Positions 47,807 to 63,528 of a DNA stretch of 64,000 bases are shown here, in pieces. Numbering within the stretch: the stretch's first letter is position 1; the number at the start of each line of letters is the position of its first letter. The stretch spans positions 1,643,001 to 1,707,000 of the forward strand of contig JACCIC010000048.1 in the NCBI GenBank assembly GCA_018907035.1. Reading direction: 5' to 3'. The DNA is from Sycobia sp. Sy_11 (taxonomy: Eukaryota; Arthropoda; Insecta; Hymenoptera; Epichrysomallidae). Both the position numbers and the translations under genes were made by a program. A model generated the notes under the pieces. The model ran no database searches, had not been told where the DNA came from, and saw nothing but the letters and a program-made list of their open reading frames with translations.

Positions 47807-47810
<4 letters not shown>
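46102..47810. other. AT-rich stretch, no gene recognised
   Basis: An 86-codon open frame at 47002-47262 is AT-rich and without a motif. Nothing else is seen. Confidence 0.4.
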
Positions 47811-47875
<65 letters not shown>

Positions 47876-47986
47876 GTAAAGAAACGATGAGTTCAGTCCC
47901 CCTAACACGATGAACACCTGTCCAATATAGCCGTGAATGGCTGCTTCCCCCCTCTGCTCTGCCATGCTCTCTCGCTCACGCTCTCT

Positions 47987-48022
<36 letters not shown>
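47811..48022. repeat. (TA)n and (CT)n microsatellites
   Basis: A TA run of about 60 bp (47811-47872) and a CT run of about 33 bp (47988-48020), separated by GC-richer unique sequence. Confidence 0.9.
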
Positions 48023-48025
<3 letters not shown>

Positions 48026-48310
48026 TTTCTTTCCATACCAACTTCCTTTACGTGGTGATTCCAGCATGGTCCGCTGTAATAAAGTTCGGTTTATTGCTGT
48101 CTGTATAAGTTGCGAGAGCCTCGAAAAGAAAGAGTACCGTGTTCTTGATTTGGCCACGCGCGGGGAGATAGTTCTTAATTTTTCGGGGGTGATTACATAT
48201 AATATAATATACACACTTAAAAAATAATTTCCTATCCCAAAAAATATGTAAGTCTATGAGTGGAATAGGATTTATGAAGTACCTGCGGCGTTGTGTTTTT
48301 TGAGGTGTTT

Positions 48311-48397
48311 CACTAGATCGATTGCAACTTATTGGTAATTGGAATAGACAGCGATTCACTATATCGATTGCAACTTATTGGTGATTGGAATAGACAG
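48311..48397. repeat. Direct tandem duplication of about 46 bp
   Basis: Two copies of actaNatcgattgcaactta followed by ttggtNattggaatagacag stand head to tail, differing at only a few bases. Confidence 0.75.
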
Positions 48398-48492
48398 CAA
48401 TAAGCGAGTTTGATCGTGGGATCATCATTGAAAAGTTTACGGTACAGTAGGCTCGGACATTTTTATCGCAGTAGTTTCGCGCCGAAGTTCCG

Positions 48493-48577
48493 ATGATGAA
48501 CGCTCTGTTGTTTGTGAGAAGCATAGAATGTGCTAAAAGTATCTGCCTCGACTGGAAAGTAGGCCAGAAATTTTCCG
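48493..48577 (+). other. Possible first coding exon of an unknown host gene
   Basis: ATG ATG opens 28 codons (MMNALLFVRSIECAK...), ending at CCG|GTAAGG, a good 5' splice site. The region upstream is less AT-rich than its surroundings. There is no homology I know. It rests on the start and donor only. Confidence 0.25.
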
Positions 48578-48599
48578 GTAAGGATTTGTTTTAAACTTT

Positions 48600-51440
<2,841 letters not shown>

Positions 51441-51455
51441 ATAAATATAATATTG

Positions 51456-51626
<171 letters not shown>

Positions 51627-51736
51627 GTTTATATGATGAAGATTACAAAAATGACAGCTAAATAACTTAGATTCTACAGCCTCATTTGTTATTTTGTTTA
51701 AATTATATGAAATTAAAAATTGTGCTTTAAAAAATA

Positions 51737-52660
51737 TTAAATCAAATAAATATTTTTGAAATAAATAAGAACTGAATTTCTTGAAAAAAAAAGATTCTCA
51801 TTTTCTTCGAATGATACCTCTCGTCTGTATTTGTTATAATAGTGCGCCTGTTTTCTGCTGGCTGCACGAAGGTTTTTTCTGATTAGTTCGTGAATGACAG
51901 ATAATCTTTTTACTCGAATTAGCCAGTCAGCTGTTGTTAGTCGTTGATGCGATTGGTTGTTTAGGCGGATGTTTATATACGTGGGTATTTTTCTTGGGTT
52001 TCTGCCGAAGTTTAAGAAGGTTGGCGAAGCTTGTGTGCTTACATGCACCGATGTGTTCATGGCAAATGCCCATTCTGGTAGGCGTATGTCCCAGTCTTTG
52101 TGGTTTTCTTTTACGAAGATGGAGATCATACCCTTGAACGTGCGGTTTACCCGCTCTATCCGATTCGCCTGCGTATGGTATGACGCTATAAGCTGTTTTA
52201 TTCTTCCGAATTCGTCGAGCCGTTGTTTTACTAATTTATTGGCGAACTCGGTGCCATTGTCTGAAATTAAAAACTTGGGGCAACCCCATTTAAATACAAC
52301 AAGTTCTTTTAGCGCTTTCACTATCGCTTAAACAGTTGCCTTCCGCAGTGGTCGAAACTCCACGTATTTGGTGAAAAGGTCCTCGAAAATTTTTAGGTAT
52401 CGATTTTGACTTTTACTGGCAGGAAATGGGCCCATTATATCAGTAGCCACGCTTGTTCGTGACCCTTTTATATTCCTGTGCGTCGTTAGGCCGGCTGATA
52501 CCCGCTTGGAAACTTTATACAGTTGACATTCTGGGCAGTGCTTTACGTAGCTGTAGATGTCTCGTCTCATTCCTGGCCAGTAATAATCTCGGGAGACCTT
52601 CCGTAACGTTTTTTCTATACCAAAATGTCCCGATGTCGGGGTGTTATGGCATTTGAACAT
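51737..52660 (-). pseudogene. Gypsy integrase
   Basis: The first piece (52660-52328) has the zinc-binding HNTPTSGHFGIEKTLRKV and CPECQLYK, then the first catalytic Asp in ATDIMGPFPASKSQ. The second piece (52321-51737) has the second Asp in ISDNGTEFAN and the Glu in NRIERVNRTFKGM. A stop at 52328 (ATV*) lies between them in the same frame. The C-terminal domain fades out near 51800, and no 3' LTR follows. All DDE residues are kept. It would insert element DNA. Confidence 0.85.
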
Positions 52661-52749
52661 GATTCGTTCCCGGTCCTTGGAAGAGATGGCGATTATCCAG
52701 TTGTTTTCTTTGGCACATAGGATGTCCGAGTAGACATTCGAGCGGTGTT

Positions 52750-53316
52750 TTAAGAGGATGTCTTTTCTAATGCACCAATCTGAATGTTTTCCGGGGATTC
52801 TTGTATCTCCTTCATTTTCTTTTCATACCAACAGTCTCGCTCCATAGCAGTGATGGTAGCTGTTGGTGACATGTCAGTGGTAGGTGGACGTGAGAGCGCG
52901 TCTGGCACTTTGTATAGTGCGTCTTTTCTGTGAGTGATCGACATGTTATAGGTTTGTATACATGTATGTCATGGGCCACAGCAGCGCTGTGGCCCATCTT
53001 GCTAGTCAGCCCGTGGGGTTTTTTAGCGTATGTAGCCATTTTAGCTACTGTGATTTGTGATTACCTTGAACTCTTCTCCCAAGACATAGCTTCTAAACTT
53101 CTCCGCTGCCCAGAGTACTGCAAGACATTCTTTCTCGGTAACCGTGTAGTTGATCTCCACCTTAGTCAATGCCCTGCTCGCATAAGCGATAGGGTGTTCT
53201 TCGTTATCCATGTCTTGACTAAGCACGGCACCGAGGGGGTAGTTGCTGGAGTCGGTTTGGAGTATGTAGGGCTTATTCTGTATGGCGCGCGCTAACACGG
53301 GTGCTTGCGTTAGCAA
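52750..53316 (-). pseudogene. Gypsy RNase H and linker
   Basis: 53316-53041 contains YILQTDSSNYPLGAVLSQDM, PIAYASRALTKVEINYTVTE and KECLAVLWAAEKFRSYV, the gypsy RNase H. It ends in TNHSS* where the family has TDHSSLKWL. The next frames (53039-52812 and 52944-52750) hold the linker before integrase (KVPDALSRPP) with a frameshift. Confidence 0.8.
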
Positions 53317-53355
53317 GATACGCAGTTGGTTAAATGCATCTTCCTGGGGTTTGTC

Positions 53356-54815
53356 CTAGTGCCATGTCACGATTTTTCGTAGTAGCTTGCTGAGAGGTGC
53401 TTTTACGTCCGCTAATGATTTTATAAAGCGGGCATACCACCCTACCATGCCGAGAAAAGTTCTCAGCTGCTTTATGTTTGTCAAGACCGGATATTCCGTG
53501 ACGGGCTTTAGCTTGTTGGGGTCCATACGCAATCCGTCTTTATCTACTACATAATTCAGATAACGTACCTCCGGGCAGCAAAACTCAGACTTCTCTTTGT
53601 TAATTTGGAGACCAACCTGATTCAGGCGGGCTAGTAGCGCTTCTAGTTGCTGAGTATGCTCCTCGAACGTATCAGTGGCGATAATAATATCGTCCATGTA
53701 GATAAAGACGCTCGGTTGCCATTGCGGTCCGGACACGACATCCATGCCGCGCTGATAACTGGCTGGGGCGTTAGTCAGCCCATATGGAATTCGGGTGTAC
53801 TGAAATAGCCCTTTCTGCGGGACTGTAAAGGCAGTTATTTCCTTTCTATCGTCATCTAGAGGAATCTGGTGATACGCCTGGCTCAAGTCTATCTTAGAAA
53901 GATAACGAGTCTCACGCAGATTATCCCATAGGAGGTCCATGTGAGGAAGAGGATATGCATCCTTCTTTGTCACCTGGTTAACTGCACTGTTGTCAATACA
54001 GAACCTGATCTTGCCGCGCTTCTTCGGCACGATCACCGGACAACTGCTCCACGAACTCTCCGAAGGTTCGATGATTTCTTCGGCGAGAAGTCTGTCGAGT
54101 TCTGTGTGAACCTGCTTTAGTAGTTTCTCCGGTATGCGGTGGAGGCGCTGTTTTATAGATCGATGGCCTTGTATATCTATGTGGTATGGGGGAATCTGTG
54201 CGAGCCTTAAAGCCCCTGTTTGTTTCGGTATTATCTGCTCCAACAGCTGGTTCAGCGGTTGTCTCCGTCCCTGCTCCAATGTTGCAACTCCATTTACGGT
54301 TGTCAAGGCAGTGATCGCTTGGACTTCATTGTTCGAGTACGTTATAACGTGTCGTACTATGTTTCTAGGCATCTGCCAAGTCCCCTTGGCGAAATTAATC
54401 ATCATCTGTAGTTGAATTAAAATATCCATTCCGAGGATGATATCGTAGGTCGGGGATGTCGACACCCTGAAGAGCGCTCTAATCTGTTGCTCATCTATTT
54501 TTAAAAGGAGGTCTACTTGTCCGTCATTGAAGCAGATCTGGTCAACTGGCAGCTGCATGAATGACACTACCGGTATGATTGCTGTTTTTACAATGCGTGC
54601 TGGTCGCGATCCGATGTAGAACTTGCGCGCCCCGGGGTCTATCGGCGCCGGGAACACCTTGCCTGATAGTTCGATATTCAGGAAAAATGGATTTTTGTCT
54701 TCCTGTATTAGAACTGCGTTTCGGAACCCAGTAACATCCGTGGCTACTATTGTCGCGTATTTTGTGCTACTCGTTTCAATGATTGTTCGGGGAGTCTCAT
54801 TGTATGAGGTAATGG
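53356..54815 (-). pseudogene. Gypsy protease and reverse transcriptase
   Basis: The longest frame (433 residues, and open further up to about 54815) has the protease site PAPIDPGARKFYIGS, the protease end DIILGMDIL, the RT lead SSWSSCPVIVPKKRGKIRFC, motif A YLSKIDLSQAYHQIPL, YTRIPYGLTNAPASYQRGMD, motif C VFIYMDDIIIATD, and the thumb LRTFLGMVGWYARFIKSLAD. The catalytic Asp residues of RT are intact and this is the best kept part of the element. It ends at a stop at 53356 shortly before RNase H, where the family has W (TWH*). It copies element RNA. Confidence 0.9.
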
Positions 54816-54839
54816 CTCGACTCCGTTAACCCTTTCCCT

Positions 54840-56655
54840 TAGGCGTTTCCCGGGTTTTTCCTATTTGGTCTGCAACGTGGACAGTTGACCGTCGTCACGC
54901 CATCTTCGCCACAGTTATAGCAAAAGATGCGTTTTCTTTTGGGGCATTTATCCGCTCAATGGCCTGGTCTATTGCACGTTCAACTCGGTAGATTGTCTTG
55001 TACTGAATATCTTCGTTCATCGCGAGGACGTGGTGACTCGCGACATGTCCTGTCCTAGTTCGTATATTGTTCATTGCGCTCTCTGCTGGGCGATCGGGGA
55101 TAACGTCTCTGTTCATCGTTCTCTCGGCCTGACCGATAATCTGATCTGCTGGTCTCGATTGAGGCCGAGGAGGTGCTTCTGTCCGATATTTGGGTGAGGG
55201 ACTTCAATTTCGCCTGTCTTCTGCCTTATATCGTTTTTCTTCCCGTGGACTTCTCAATGTTGGGCTGCGACTGCCGTCTCTACTTTGCTGTGTTGGCACG
55301 GGGCTCGTGTTAACTACTTTTCTGGACGTCAGTATTGACATAGGTGGTTCAGTTATCGAGACTCGTTTTGGCTGATCCTCGTCTAGACCTGCTACTTTTG
55401 ATCGTCTGGTCGTTCTTCCAGACGAGGGGCACACTGCGCTGCTCACCAAGCAGTTCTCTGCGGCTGGTGGCTCCTTATATCGACGAATCAGCTCTCTTTT
55501 CAGCTTGATTTGCTGTCCTAATACTTGCAACTCATCTATGTATTGATTTCTATAAACCCTATCTAATTCCGTTTCAGGCGATAATGGTGCCGACACTTTA
55601 CCTAGTAATGCTCGCATACCTATTAGGTATGATCCGATCGATTCGTTAGGACCTTGTGTCCTCTCTCAAAGTTCTTCTTCCAATCTTAACGTATAAGTAA
55701 TCGGTCTAAATTGCTGTCGAAGCGCCGTGTTCAGGTGCGCTAAAGTGTGCCATCCCTTACAGATTGATTTCGCCCATGTGCGAGCAGACCCGTATAGGAT
55801 ACCTGGTATCAATTTCAATATGTCTTCTGCCGGGATGTCGAGACTTTCGCAGGTCTCTTCTAAAGTCTCTATAAATTCCTTCACATCCTCTTGGGGCGTT
55901 CCGGAATATTTGACATTCCACAGTGTTAACAGCTATCCTCTTCGTGTCTCTTTGACATACGTGCTATCATATGACCTGCTCTGTTGCCAGCTCTGTGGAT
56001 GTAGGATTTCATTTGACGGGGGCGATGGTGGTGTTGCTGGACCTTCTGCTGGTACGGTAGTTGGCTTCTACTACAAGTGTTGCATATTAGCAGCATACTG
56101 TCTCATACATACGTTATGGGGATCGTTCCATTATCCGGGTAGATTATAGCAGGGATTTGCCATGGGTGCAGGCATTGCCTCCGCGCCGTGCAGGTTTGTA
56201 CTATGGTCCGGTAGTGATCACCATGGGCCTATATTATAACCTCCAAATGCGGTGTTGATGGGAAAACCCCATGGTGGTGTTGTTGTGCTTGTTTGAGGTT
56301 GGGGGTTCTGCTGAGCGGCTGCTTTCCGTGTATCTATATCAACAGCTGTTGCTTTATTAACTTCTATATCCTCTGCCGAGTTCAGCTCCGTGGAGTTTCA
56401 TACTTCTGATATTTCCGAAATATCTGGATGAATCTTCGCGTTAACCTCATTCCACTCAGCAGCGCTCTTTCCAACAAGTCGTCGTAGCTCAAATCTGACG
56501 AGTCCGTCTCTAAGAGCCTCGATGTTATCTTTAGTGTTGATATTGTATTGTCTCGCTTCTTGTGTTAGTTTTTCTGGTGGCATTTCTGTGAAGAGGCTAT
56601 TTAATCTTTTTTCTTCGTCGGCCAGTGCCTAACTTTTCGATGGCTTTGCTTCCAT
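54840..56655 (-). pseudogene. Gypsy gag
   Basis: Start ATG at 56655 (MEAKPSKS), but a TAG follows at codon nine. 56583-56398 has KLTQEARQYNINTKDN. The capsid part (55884-55666) has MKEFIETLEETCESLDIPAED and ILYGSARTWAKSICKGWHTL; 55617-55204 continues it after a stop, with a Ser/Pro/Arg-rich tail. A zinc-knuckle stretch near 54890-54970 reads CYNCGEDGVTTVNC, where the His of C-x2-C-x4-H-x4-C is Val, with a TGA beside a first knuckle. Several stops make the gag dead. Confidence 0.75.
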
Positions 56656-59400
56656 CTTACTCTAGTATATATGGTACTGATAAAAAATTTTTTTTTTATA
56701 TATTAATGAGGTATTGTTTATATAATTATATATATCTAGTTTATATATAATTTATTGTATAATCATAGATTAAAATCTTGTTTTTATAACTTATTACTGT
56801 ATTTGCTAATATACACGTCTATTTTAAAATCTATAGGTTCGATAAAAATATCTACCTATACTTAGACTTATTTTCGCTTATAATTATCAGTCTTTTTTTA
56901 TATAGCTTATTAAATTAAAGATAAAAATTTCTTAAATTATTCACTTGTTCTATTAAAATGTTGTATTGCTAATCTTTACTCCTTTATTTATTTTATTTAC
57001 TTATTTTATTTTATTTACTTTTGTATTTCTGTTTTCGAACCAAATGCTAAAATTATTGTTGTGTCAGGTAAGTATTTACTTTGTCCTTCTCTCTCTCTCT
57101 TTTTTCTTCTATTGATTATTATTATAATTTACTTGATAGTATTTATTAATTAATGATGTTATTCTATATATTATGCAGGTACTGTTGTAGTGAGAAATTG
57201 TAAACCTCGTTAATTATTTATTGCTGATGAAAGGAAATAATTATTTTTAGTGCGCTCAAGCGATAGAAAGAGGAAAAAATATATTAGAAAAATTTTCAAA
57301 AAAAACGTTGAAGTTGAAATAATTTAATTCAGCATCTTTTTTGCGTTTCTACAAAATCAGAGAAAATTTAAAAAAAAATTTTTTTTTGGTTATTTATACA
57401 AAAAAATTAGGATATTTATTATTGGTTAATTTATTATTGTTAATTATTTATGTTGATTGTATTTTATCTAGTCGTTATTGCTTTTACGTTACCTGATTTT
57501 GCTCATGCTTCAATAATTTCCTTGTCTTTATCTTGGTGCTGGTTATTTATTATTAATTATTAAATTATTTATTATTTATTATCTGTTAACTATTTATTTA
57601 ATAATTTTAGCTTAGCTACTACGCTAAACAATCTGTAGCATTCCTCGTTAGCAGAATGAAAGAACTTTAAGTTTGATTGATTTTTTTTTATATATTGCTG
57701 AAAAACTTCTTTTATTAATAGCAAATTTATTTATATTGTTTTTATTGTTAAATGGTTGTTATCCTAATTTTCTATTTTCAATGTATCTCTTCTATAACCT
57801 CATACTGTTAGAATTTTTCAATTTTTTGCAAACCTATCTTATTTTCATCCACATCTATATATATGTAGACTTACCACATGAGTCACCTATCACTTCCAAT
57901 ATTGTTTATTTATTTAACTATTGCTTTATCTGCAGAGAGAAATTCTATAAATAGCTTACCATCTATTTTTATTGTTGTCATTTCAGTTTTGTACAAAAAA
58001 AAATTCAATATTCAAGTTGTGATGGTCAAAGGTTTGTTTATTCACTTATTTATTTGTTTATTATTATTATTTATTGAGAATTTATTGATGTTTTCGTTGC
58101 CTGATGTTCTTAACAAATTTTTATCATCACCTCTATTTAAAATCTTACCTTATAATAAAATGTATTTTAACACATACATGTTCTGCTCATGACAGCTACA
58201 CTGATCCCATGCTGTGCAATTGTTAATAATGTATCAACTATCTATTGATTTGCAGTTCCTTGTTGCCTTTATTATAATATGTATTATAAAAATACTTTGC
58301 AGTAAAAAGAACGGTATTTAGAACCAGTTCAGTCTGGTAGCACACTATAAGGCACCAAGAGATCCTCGTATGGTATAAAATACTCTTAAAGTATTTTTGC
58401 CAAAATTGGTAATTATGTATAAGTAATTCCCAATTGAATTACCATCATTGCTGTGGTTCATACGAGTCTACTACACTTTACTGGGCCAGAAAATTATTTT
58501 TTCTTCCCACACTTTTGATGTTTTTAATTTCCTACCTATATGCACTACACTTGACATATAGGTTATACGTGTACTGCCTTGTATAGCAGACAGGTATTAA
58601 CTTTTTACGTATGTTACAGTCACTGGCACTTTCACTGTATATCAATAAATATAACTGAATATCATGTCAAAAAGGCATGTACTCGCTGGAACTTATGCTG
58701 GGTATTGTTGAATTGCACAGGGATAGCTTGCACAATGCACATACAAACAGGCACTTATAACACCTTTATCACGTATAAAAACAAATACATATAACATTTA
58801 TCGATTCTTCTTGTCGCGATGATTATTCTCCTGCCTCTCAGGCTGCCAATTAGCAAAAGAAAGTAGGCTTCATGTAAAAATCTTTCTTGTTAAACAATAT
58901 ACATATTGCTCATTGAAGGCCTGTTTTTACCAACGTGGGGAATGGCTCGAGAGAATACAAAAGGGTGTTTGCCACTAACTTCTAAAAGCTAGTGAGCTGG
59001 ACGACAAGGGAAAGGGCCACAAGTACATCATTCAAGACAATTTCTTTTTTTCTAACAAATACAGATATATAAAATGTAATGGAAATAACATGACGAAAAT
59101 ATATTATTAGTAGAATGTTATTATTAAATAGATAAATAAAATATGAAATATTAATAAGTCAATGAAAATTTAAAATAATAAAAATAATATATATATGGAC
59201 ATATACAAACTATGTATATGAAGAAAAATTATATATAGCGATAATAACAGATATGATGATAACAAACATATATAATATAACGGTAATGCATGGACATAAT
59301 GAGGCTAATCGGTATTAAATTAATTATACGATTTTTCATAAAAGAATTATTAACAGAAGGAAGCATCTATTTTTCGAGGGGGGAACAAATTCCTACATGA
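56656..59400. other. AT-rich stretch beyond the gypsy gag
   Basis: The gypsy 5' LTR should lie here, but I could not recognise a unit repeated elsewhere in the window. The open frames at 57673-58192 are T-rich and without a domain. Nothing else is seen. Confidence 0.4.
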
Positions 59401-60600
59401 ATCTACTGTCTGCTGTGCGCGGTGGTGCTACTGCGCATTCTCGTGCGCAGTTCCTTAACATGGCCGCACTTCGCACTTCTTGCCACGTGCGCATGCATCT
59501 CGCGATTTTAATATATTCCTTCTATTTCTACTTTTCACTGTCCAGGACTCCTAAACTCACATAAAAAAAAAACTGCATGGGACGGTATTTTGCATTCGTA
59601 CGTTATCCGCGTGTATTTTAACGCCGTCGTGTAAGTAAAGTAGTCCGTACGTAAGTCGGTCTTGCCGCGACATACCATTTATGCCCGCGGGCCACACTGT
59701 ATGGGCGCCATTTGTACTTACGCACGGGTTACCGAGAACTTATGTGTTATTCACTAGCAGCGTGCCAGCTGCGCTGGGCCTGGAACGAGCGAATATGGGA
59801 ACGGTATTCGGGAAAATGAACACGATGCAAACTTGCAAATCTAACAAACATTTATTCATTCGCTCTCGCTTCACAGCAAGTCTACGGTCTAATTTCACAA
59901 CGACGATAATAACAATAACCAATATAAATTATTACAGCGCGCGGCGACGACATGCTAGTTCGGGAGCAGATTGCGCAGGCGCGGGGAAATATCAGCGGCA
60001 GGGAGTGGAACGGGGAAAAAGACGCGACGCGTACAATCTAACTTACGGGGACGCGAGGCGGCCGTACAAATATGGCGCGCTTAGTCGCGGGGACGTGCTC
60101 TCTTTCAATTATAATGAATACATAACGGTACTTACATGGATGGAGTTCCACTGTCGCTTCCTCTCGTCCCAAACTTCTTTCCGGGTTGCTTCTCTTTTTC
60201 TTCCTTCCATCCCTCCATCCTTCTCTATCTTTCTCGATCTATCTTTTTCAATCTTGATGACTTCCTTCCTTCCTTCCTTCCTTCTTCGCTTTTTTTCGTA
60301 GTACAGAGGCGATCGTGCAACGATCGGACAGTTCCGGAATATCGCTAGGATAGCGAGTTGAATAAGCCGGATCACCGGGAAGCTGGTGAATACCGGTGGA
60401 AAATCGGGCTCGAGATAGAGGTAGTAGTTTTGGTAAAATTCTCTCTTTTCCACCTCGTTCTTCGGTAGCTGAGCGAGGAAGACCTTCTCTTCGCGTTTCC
60501 TCCTTCTTCGCGACGGTCACGCACACTCGCGGCTCGCGCTTCGCACATTTTCACAATCGCGCGCGAATACTCGATTTTTATCGAGGACCGGCAATTTGAC
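59400..60600 (-). promoter_or_regulatory. CpG-rich block, possible host promoter and first exon
   Basis: A sharp rise in GC and CpG (gcgcggcgacgac, ggggacgcgaggcgg, cgcgcgcgaat) occurs in otherwise AT-rich DNA. On the minus strand, 60600-60135 is purine-rich (GAAGAAGGAGG-type) and leads to CCATGTAAGTACC at about 60130-60142, a good splice donor. This would fit a 5' UTR or first exon. A (TTCC)n run lies near 60265-60285. The 206-codon open frame on the plus strand (59681-60301) shows no domain. An LTR-derived origin is a real alternative. Confidence 0.3.
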
Positions 60601-61096
60601 CGATTACAACATATATATATATATATATGTATACATATATTGTAATGGTTCGTGTGTCCGCCTCAAGCACGAGAACGGCAGACACGGCCGTCAACCCGGC
60701 CTGCAATTGCAAATGGAAGGGCCACCTGGCCTACTATCCGTCCAATTTTTCTGTGTCAAGTCGAGCGCCAGATCCGGGAAAGGGTCGAACTAAACGAACG
60801 AGGGCAGATGCAATCTGCAAGCCGATGGACACGACAGCTGTGCAAGCAGCTCCTGCATTAAGTAGGCATCTATGCGAAACTCACCTATGCGCACCTGTAT
60901 CCACCATCCTGAATATCAATTGGGGACGGCATTTGTGATTAAGTCAGCGGAGTAACGTTCGTGATGCTCCTCCTTTATAAACGGAAGTGGCAGTCATCAT
61001 TACCTTCTGTTCTCGCAGATGCATAATGATTCCCAGAGGTTTCACGGAAAGTAGGGATGAGTTGGACCTCACTCTCTCGCCTTTTTTGGCATTTTT

Positions 61097-61661
61097 TTAC
61101 AACCACAGCATAGAAACGAGCAAACGCGGCACCCATCTTGCGCACAACTTTGTTATCTCCAAATATACAGTTAATATGCGATGTAGCGCACTTTTTGAAA
61201 TGCCTACAATGTCTGCTACCTCGCGCACTTTCACTCGATCATCATCCAATACCGTTCTGTGGATTTTGTTCAAGATTTCTGGAGTCGTCACCTCGTTTGG
61301 TCGACCACTGCGGTGCTCGTTGTAGCAGCTCGTACGTCTTCGTTTGAACTCTGCTACCGAATATTTTACTGTTGCAAACGAAGGAGCAGTCTTACACAGG
61401 GTAAGGTCCAGTTCAAATTTTATTTTGGTCGGTCCGAGGCCTTTTAGATAAAAGTATTGTACCACAGAACAAGGATCAATTTTTTTCATGTTTACAAATT
61501 CACTGAAATCGGTCACTATTGATGGCTGTTAAACAAATACTAAACATCATGGCGTCTTCAAACTTGAGATATATACTTTATAGATTGTATACTTTCTAAT
61601 ACAGTTCTATTTTTTGCTACCGTCACTCTAGGTCAGACCTGGTACTTCTGGGACCACCTTC
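61097..61661 (-). pseudogene. Mariner-like transposase, N-terminal part, with 5' TIR
   Basis: The 139-residue frame has the mariner double helix-turn-helix: AEFKRRRTSCYNEHRSGRPN, VTTPEILNKIHRTVLDDDR, KVREVADIVGISKSALHRIL, then KLCARWVPRLL. It breaks off there, without the catalytic DDD domain. Upstream at 61631-61661 the minus strand reads AAGGTGGTCCCAGAAGTACC, a mariner-type terminal inverted repeat. The other end is not seen, so the 3' two thirds are deleted. The protein part binds the TIRs. Confidence 0.85.
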
Positions 61662-61669
61662 GTATGCTT

Positions 61670-62390
61670 ATATATTTTCCATAATTTTTATTCTATTCTT
61701 TTATTCTCAGATCTTTTACAAAGGTATCAACTATAGGCAAATTTGAATTTCGTTTTCTCCAATAATAATTCATATTTTTCTAATCCATTTTCCATAATAT
61801 GATAAATTTTTAAATAACAATCTGCATTTTACATATTCTAGTAACACATTTATCAATTTCCCTATTTTATAGACATTAATTAATTCTTAGAAATTTTGAA
61901 TTAATATTACCACTCTTCAATTATTTATTACAATCTAATTGTTTAATTTATACCAAAATTGAAATTTTGTTACGAGAAATTTCTATAATTACGAATATAA
62001 ATTATTTATTCATTAAAAATTGTTTTATTCATGTATTGAATATTTTTAATCGTAAAAGATAAACGACGCAAATTTGTCAATCACAAAAGAGCAATTTCAA
62101 TAATTAGTAGTCAACCTTGCGGCATTTTTATGTATAAATCCTCGATAAGTGATGTTTCTTTTGCAAACGGTCTTTTGATATCATTATTCACAATTTATGT
62201 ATTTTTAAAACAAAAATAACAGGTATGAACTTGCCAGTGTGATTTCCAAATTGTTTGTAGGTAAACATAAATATTATTCTGTATATTTTATATGAGTATT
62301 TAAACCAAACACCATTGTTTATATGTATCAAAAACAAATAATTTTAATATATTTGTCGTTGACCTTTTGAAAGAGAATCACGTTAAACGT
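61670..62390. other. AT-rich stretch between mariner and Tc1 remnants
   Basis: No gene recognised. Confidence 0.5.
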
Positions 62391-62393
62391 CAT

Positions 62394-63345
62394 GAGTGCT
62401 AAGTACGTGTCGCGCTATGAGGCTGTCTTTCTTTACATGTACGTGAAGATTCCAAAATATCGCAATCGGAGACTGCTAAATATATGAGAAAGTCGAAGGC
62501 ATTTGTACAGAAGTAGGTACAGCGATATAAAGTGGCTAAAAATGTCGATGATTTACCATAACGTGGCTCGATAGGAAAAATGAACAAAAAAGATGAAGAA
62601 AGAATAGTGAATCTGTTTTCGGAATCTGTTTTAACACTGAGGCAAGGACAAGCAAAATTAATGGCAAAAGGTTTAGATATATCTTACGAAACTGTCTGAA
62701 CCCATCTTCGTACTCATCGCCTGAAATGGTGCCACACAATTAAGAAGCCTCTGTTGACTGAAAAACATGTGACAAAGCGACTCGCTTGGGCGCATGAGAA
62801 TATTGTTTGAAATTTTGAGCATGTCGCTTTTGCTGAGCACGTTTTGTCCTCACGCAAGCCTTGTCAACTTCTATCAATAGGCTTGTTCAATGAACCGTAA
62901 AATACGGAATAAAGATGCATCTTGGGGCTGCTTCTCAAAACAGGAATTCGGCTATGTTCACCTCTTTATTGACAACCCAAATGCCGAGAAAATGATAAAA
63001 ATCAATAAAAAGCTTTCGGCCATCTGTGAAACGATGGTTCATCAGAAAAAATGAAGATTGGATTTTACAGGAGGACAACGATCCTAAACACTACAGTACG
63101 CTTTGTACTGAGTGGAAGACTCAATCTGGCATCGATACATTGAATTAGCCGTTGGAGTTGCTCGATGCCTATTGAACCCTATTGAAAATGTGTGGACATA
63201 TATTACACTAAAGCTGCGCGGTAGACGTGCACATACTTTGAAGCAGTTATCTTACCCAATTCGTCAGATCCGGAGATCCTTACCATGAGAATACACCGTC
63301 AAATTAGTAGAAAGCATGCCTTGGAGATGCCACGCCACAATAATG
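62394..63345 (+). pseudogene. Tc1-like transposase, many stops
   Basis: Across three frames the plus strand gives KDEERIVNLFSESVLTLRQG, GLDISYETV*THLRTHRLKW and KRLAWAHENIV*NFEHVAF. Later come ILQEDNDPKHYSTLCTEW (second catalytic Asp in the DNDPKH box) and NPIENVWTYITLKLRGRRAH (the third acidic residue box NPIENVW). The first catalytic Asp region near 62830 is scrambled. At least eight stops and frame changes are seen, so it is long dead. Tc1 transposase cuts and pastes its element at TA sites. Confidence 0.8.
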
Positions 63346-63482
63346 TAACTGTACACATTATTGACCGCATTGCGTCATCGTTTGTAATGTGTTAATGTAT
63401 GTATTAATATGAAAGTTTCATAAAATAAATGTTTTTATAAATTAACATGACTAAATTATTACTTGACAGATTGTAGTTACTT

Positions 63483-63528
<46 letters not shown>

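Noticed and set aside
57673..58192. Membrane-protein-like open frames (F/L-rich)
   Set aside because: T-rich DNA gives F/L-rich translations by composition. No start context, splice sites or motif support them.
59681..60301. 206-codon open frame on the plus strand
   Set aside because: It has no domain and a low-complexity Ser/Phe/Pro end over a (TTCC)n tract. Openness in a GC-rich block is expected by chance.
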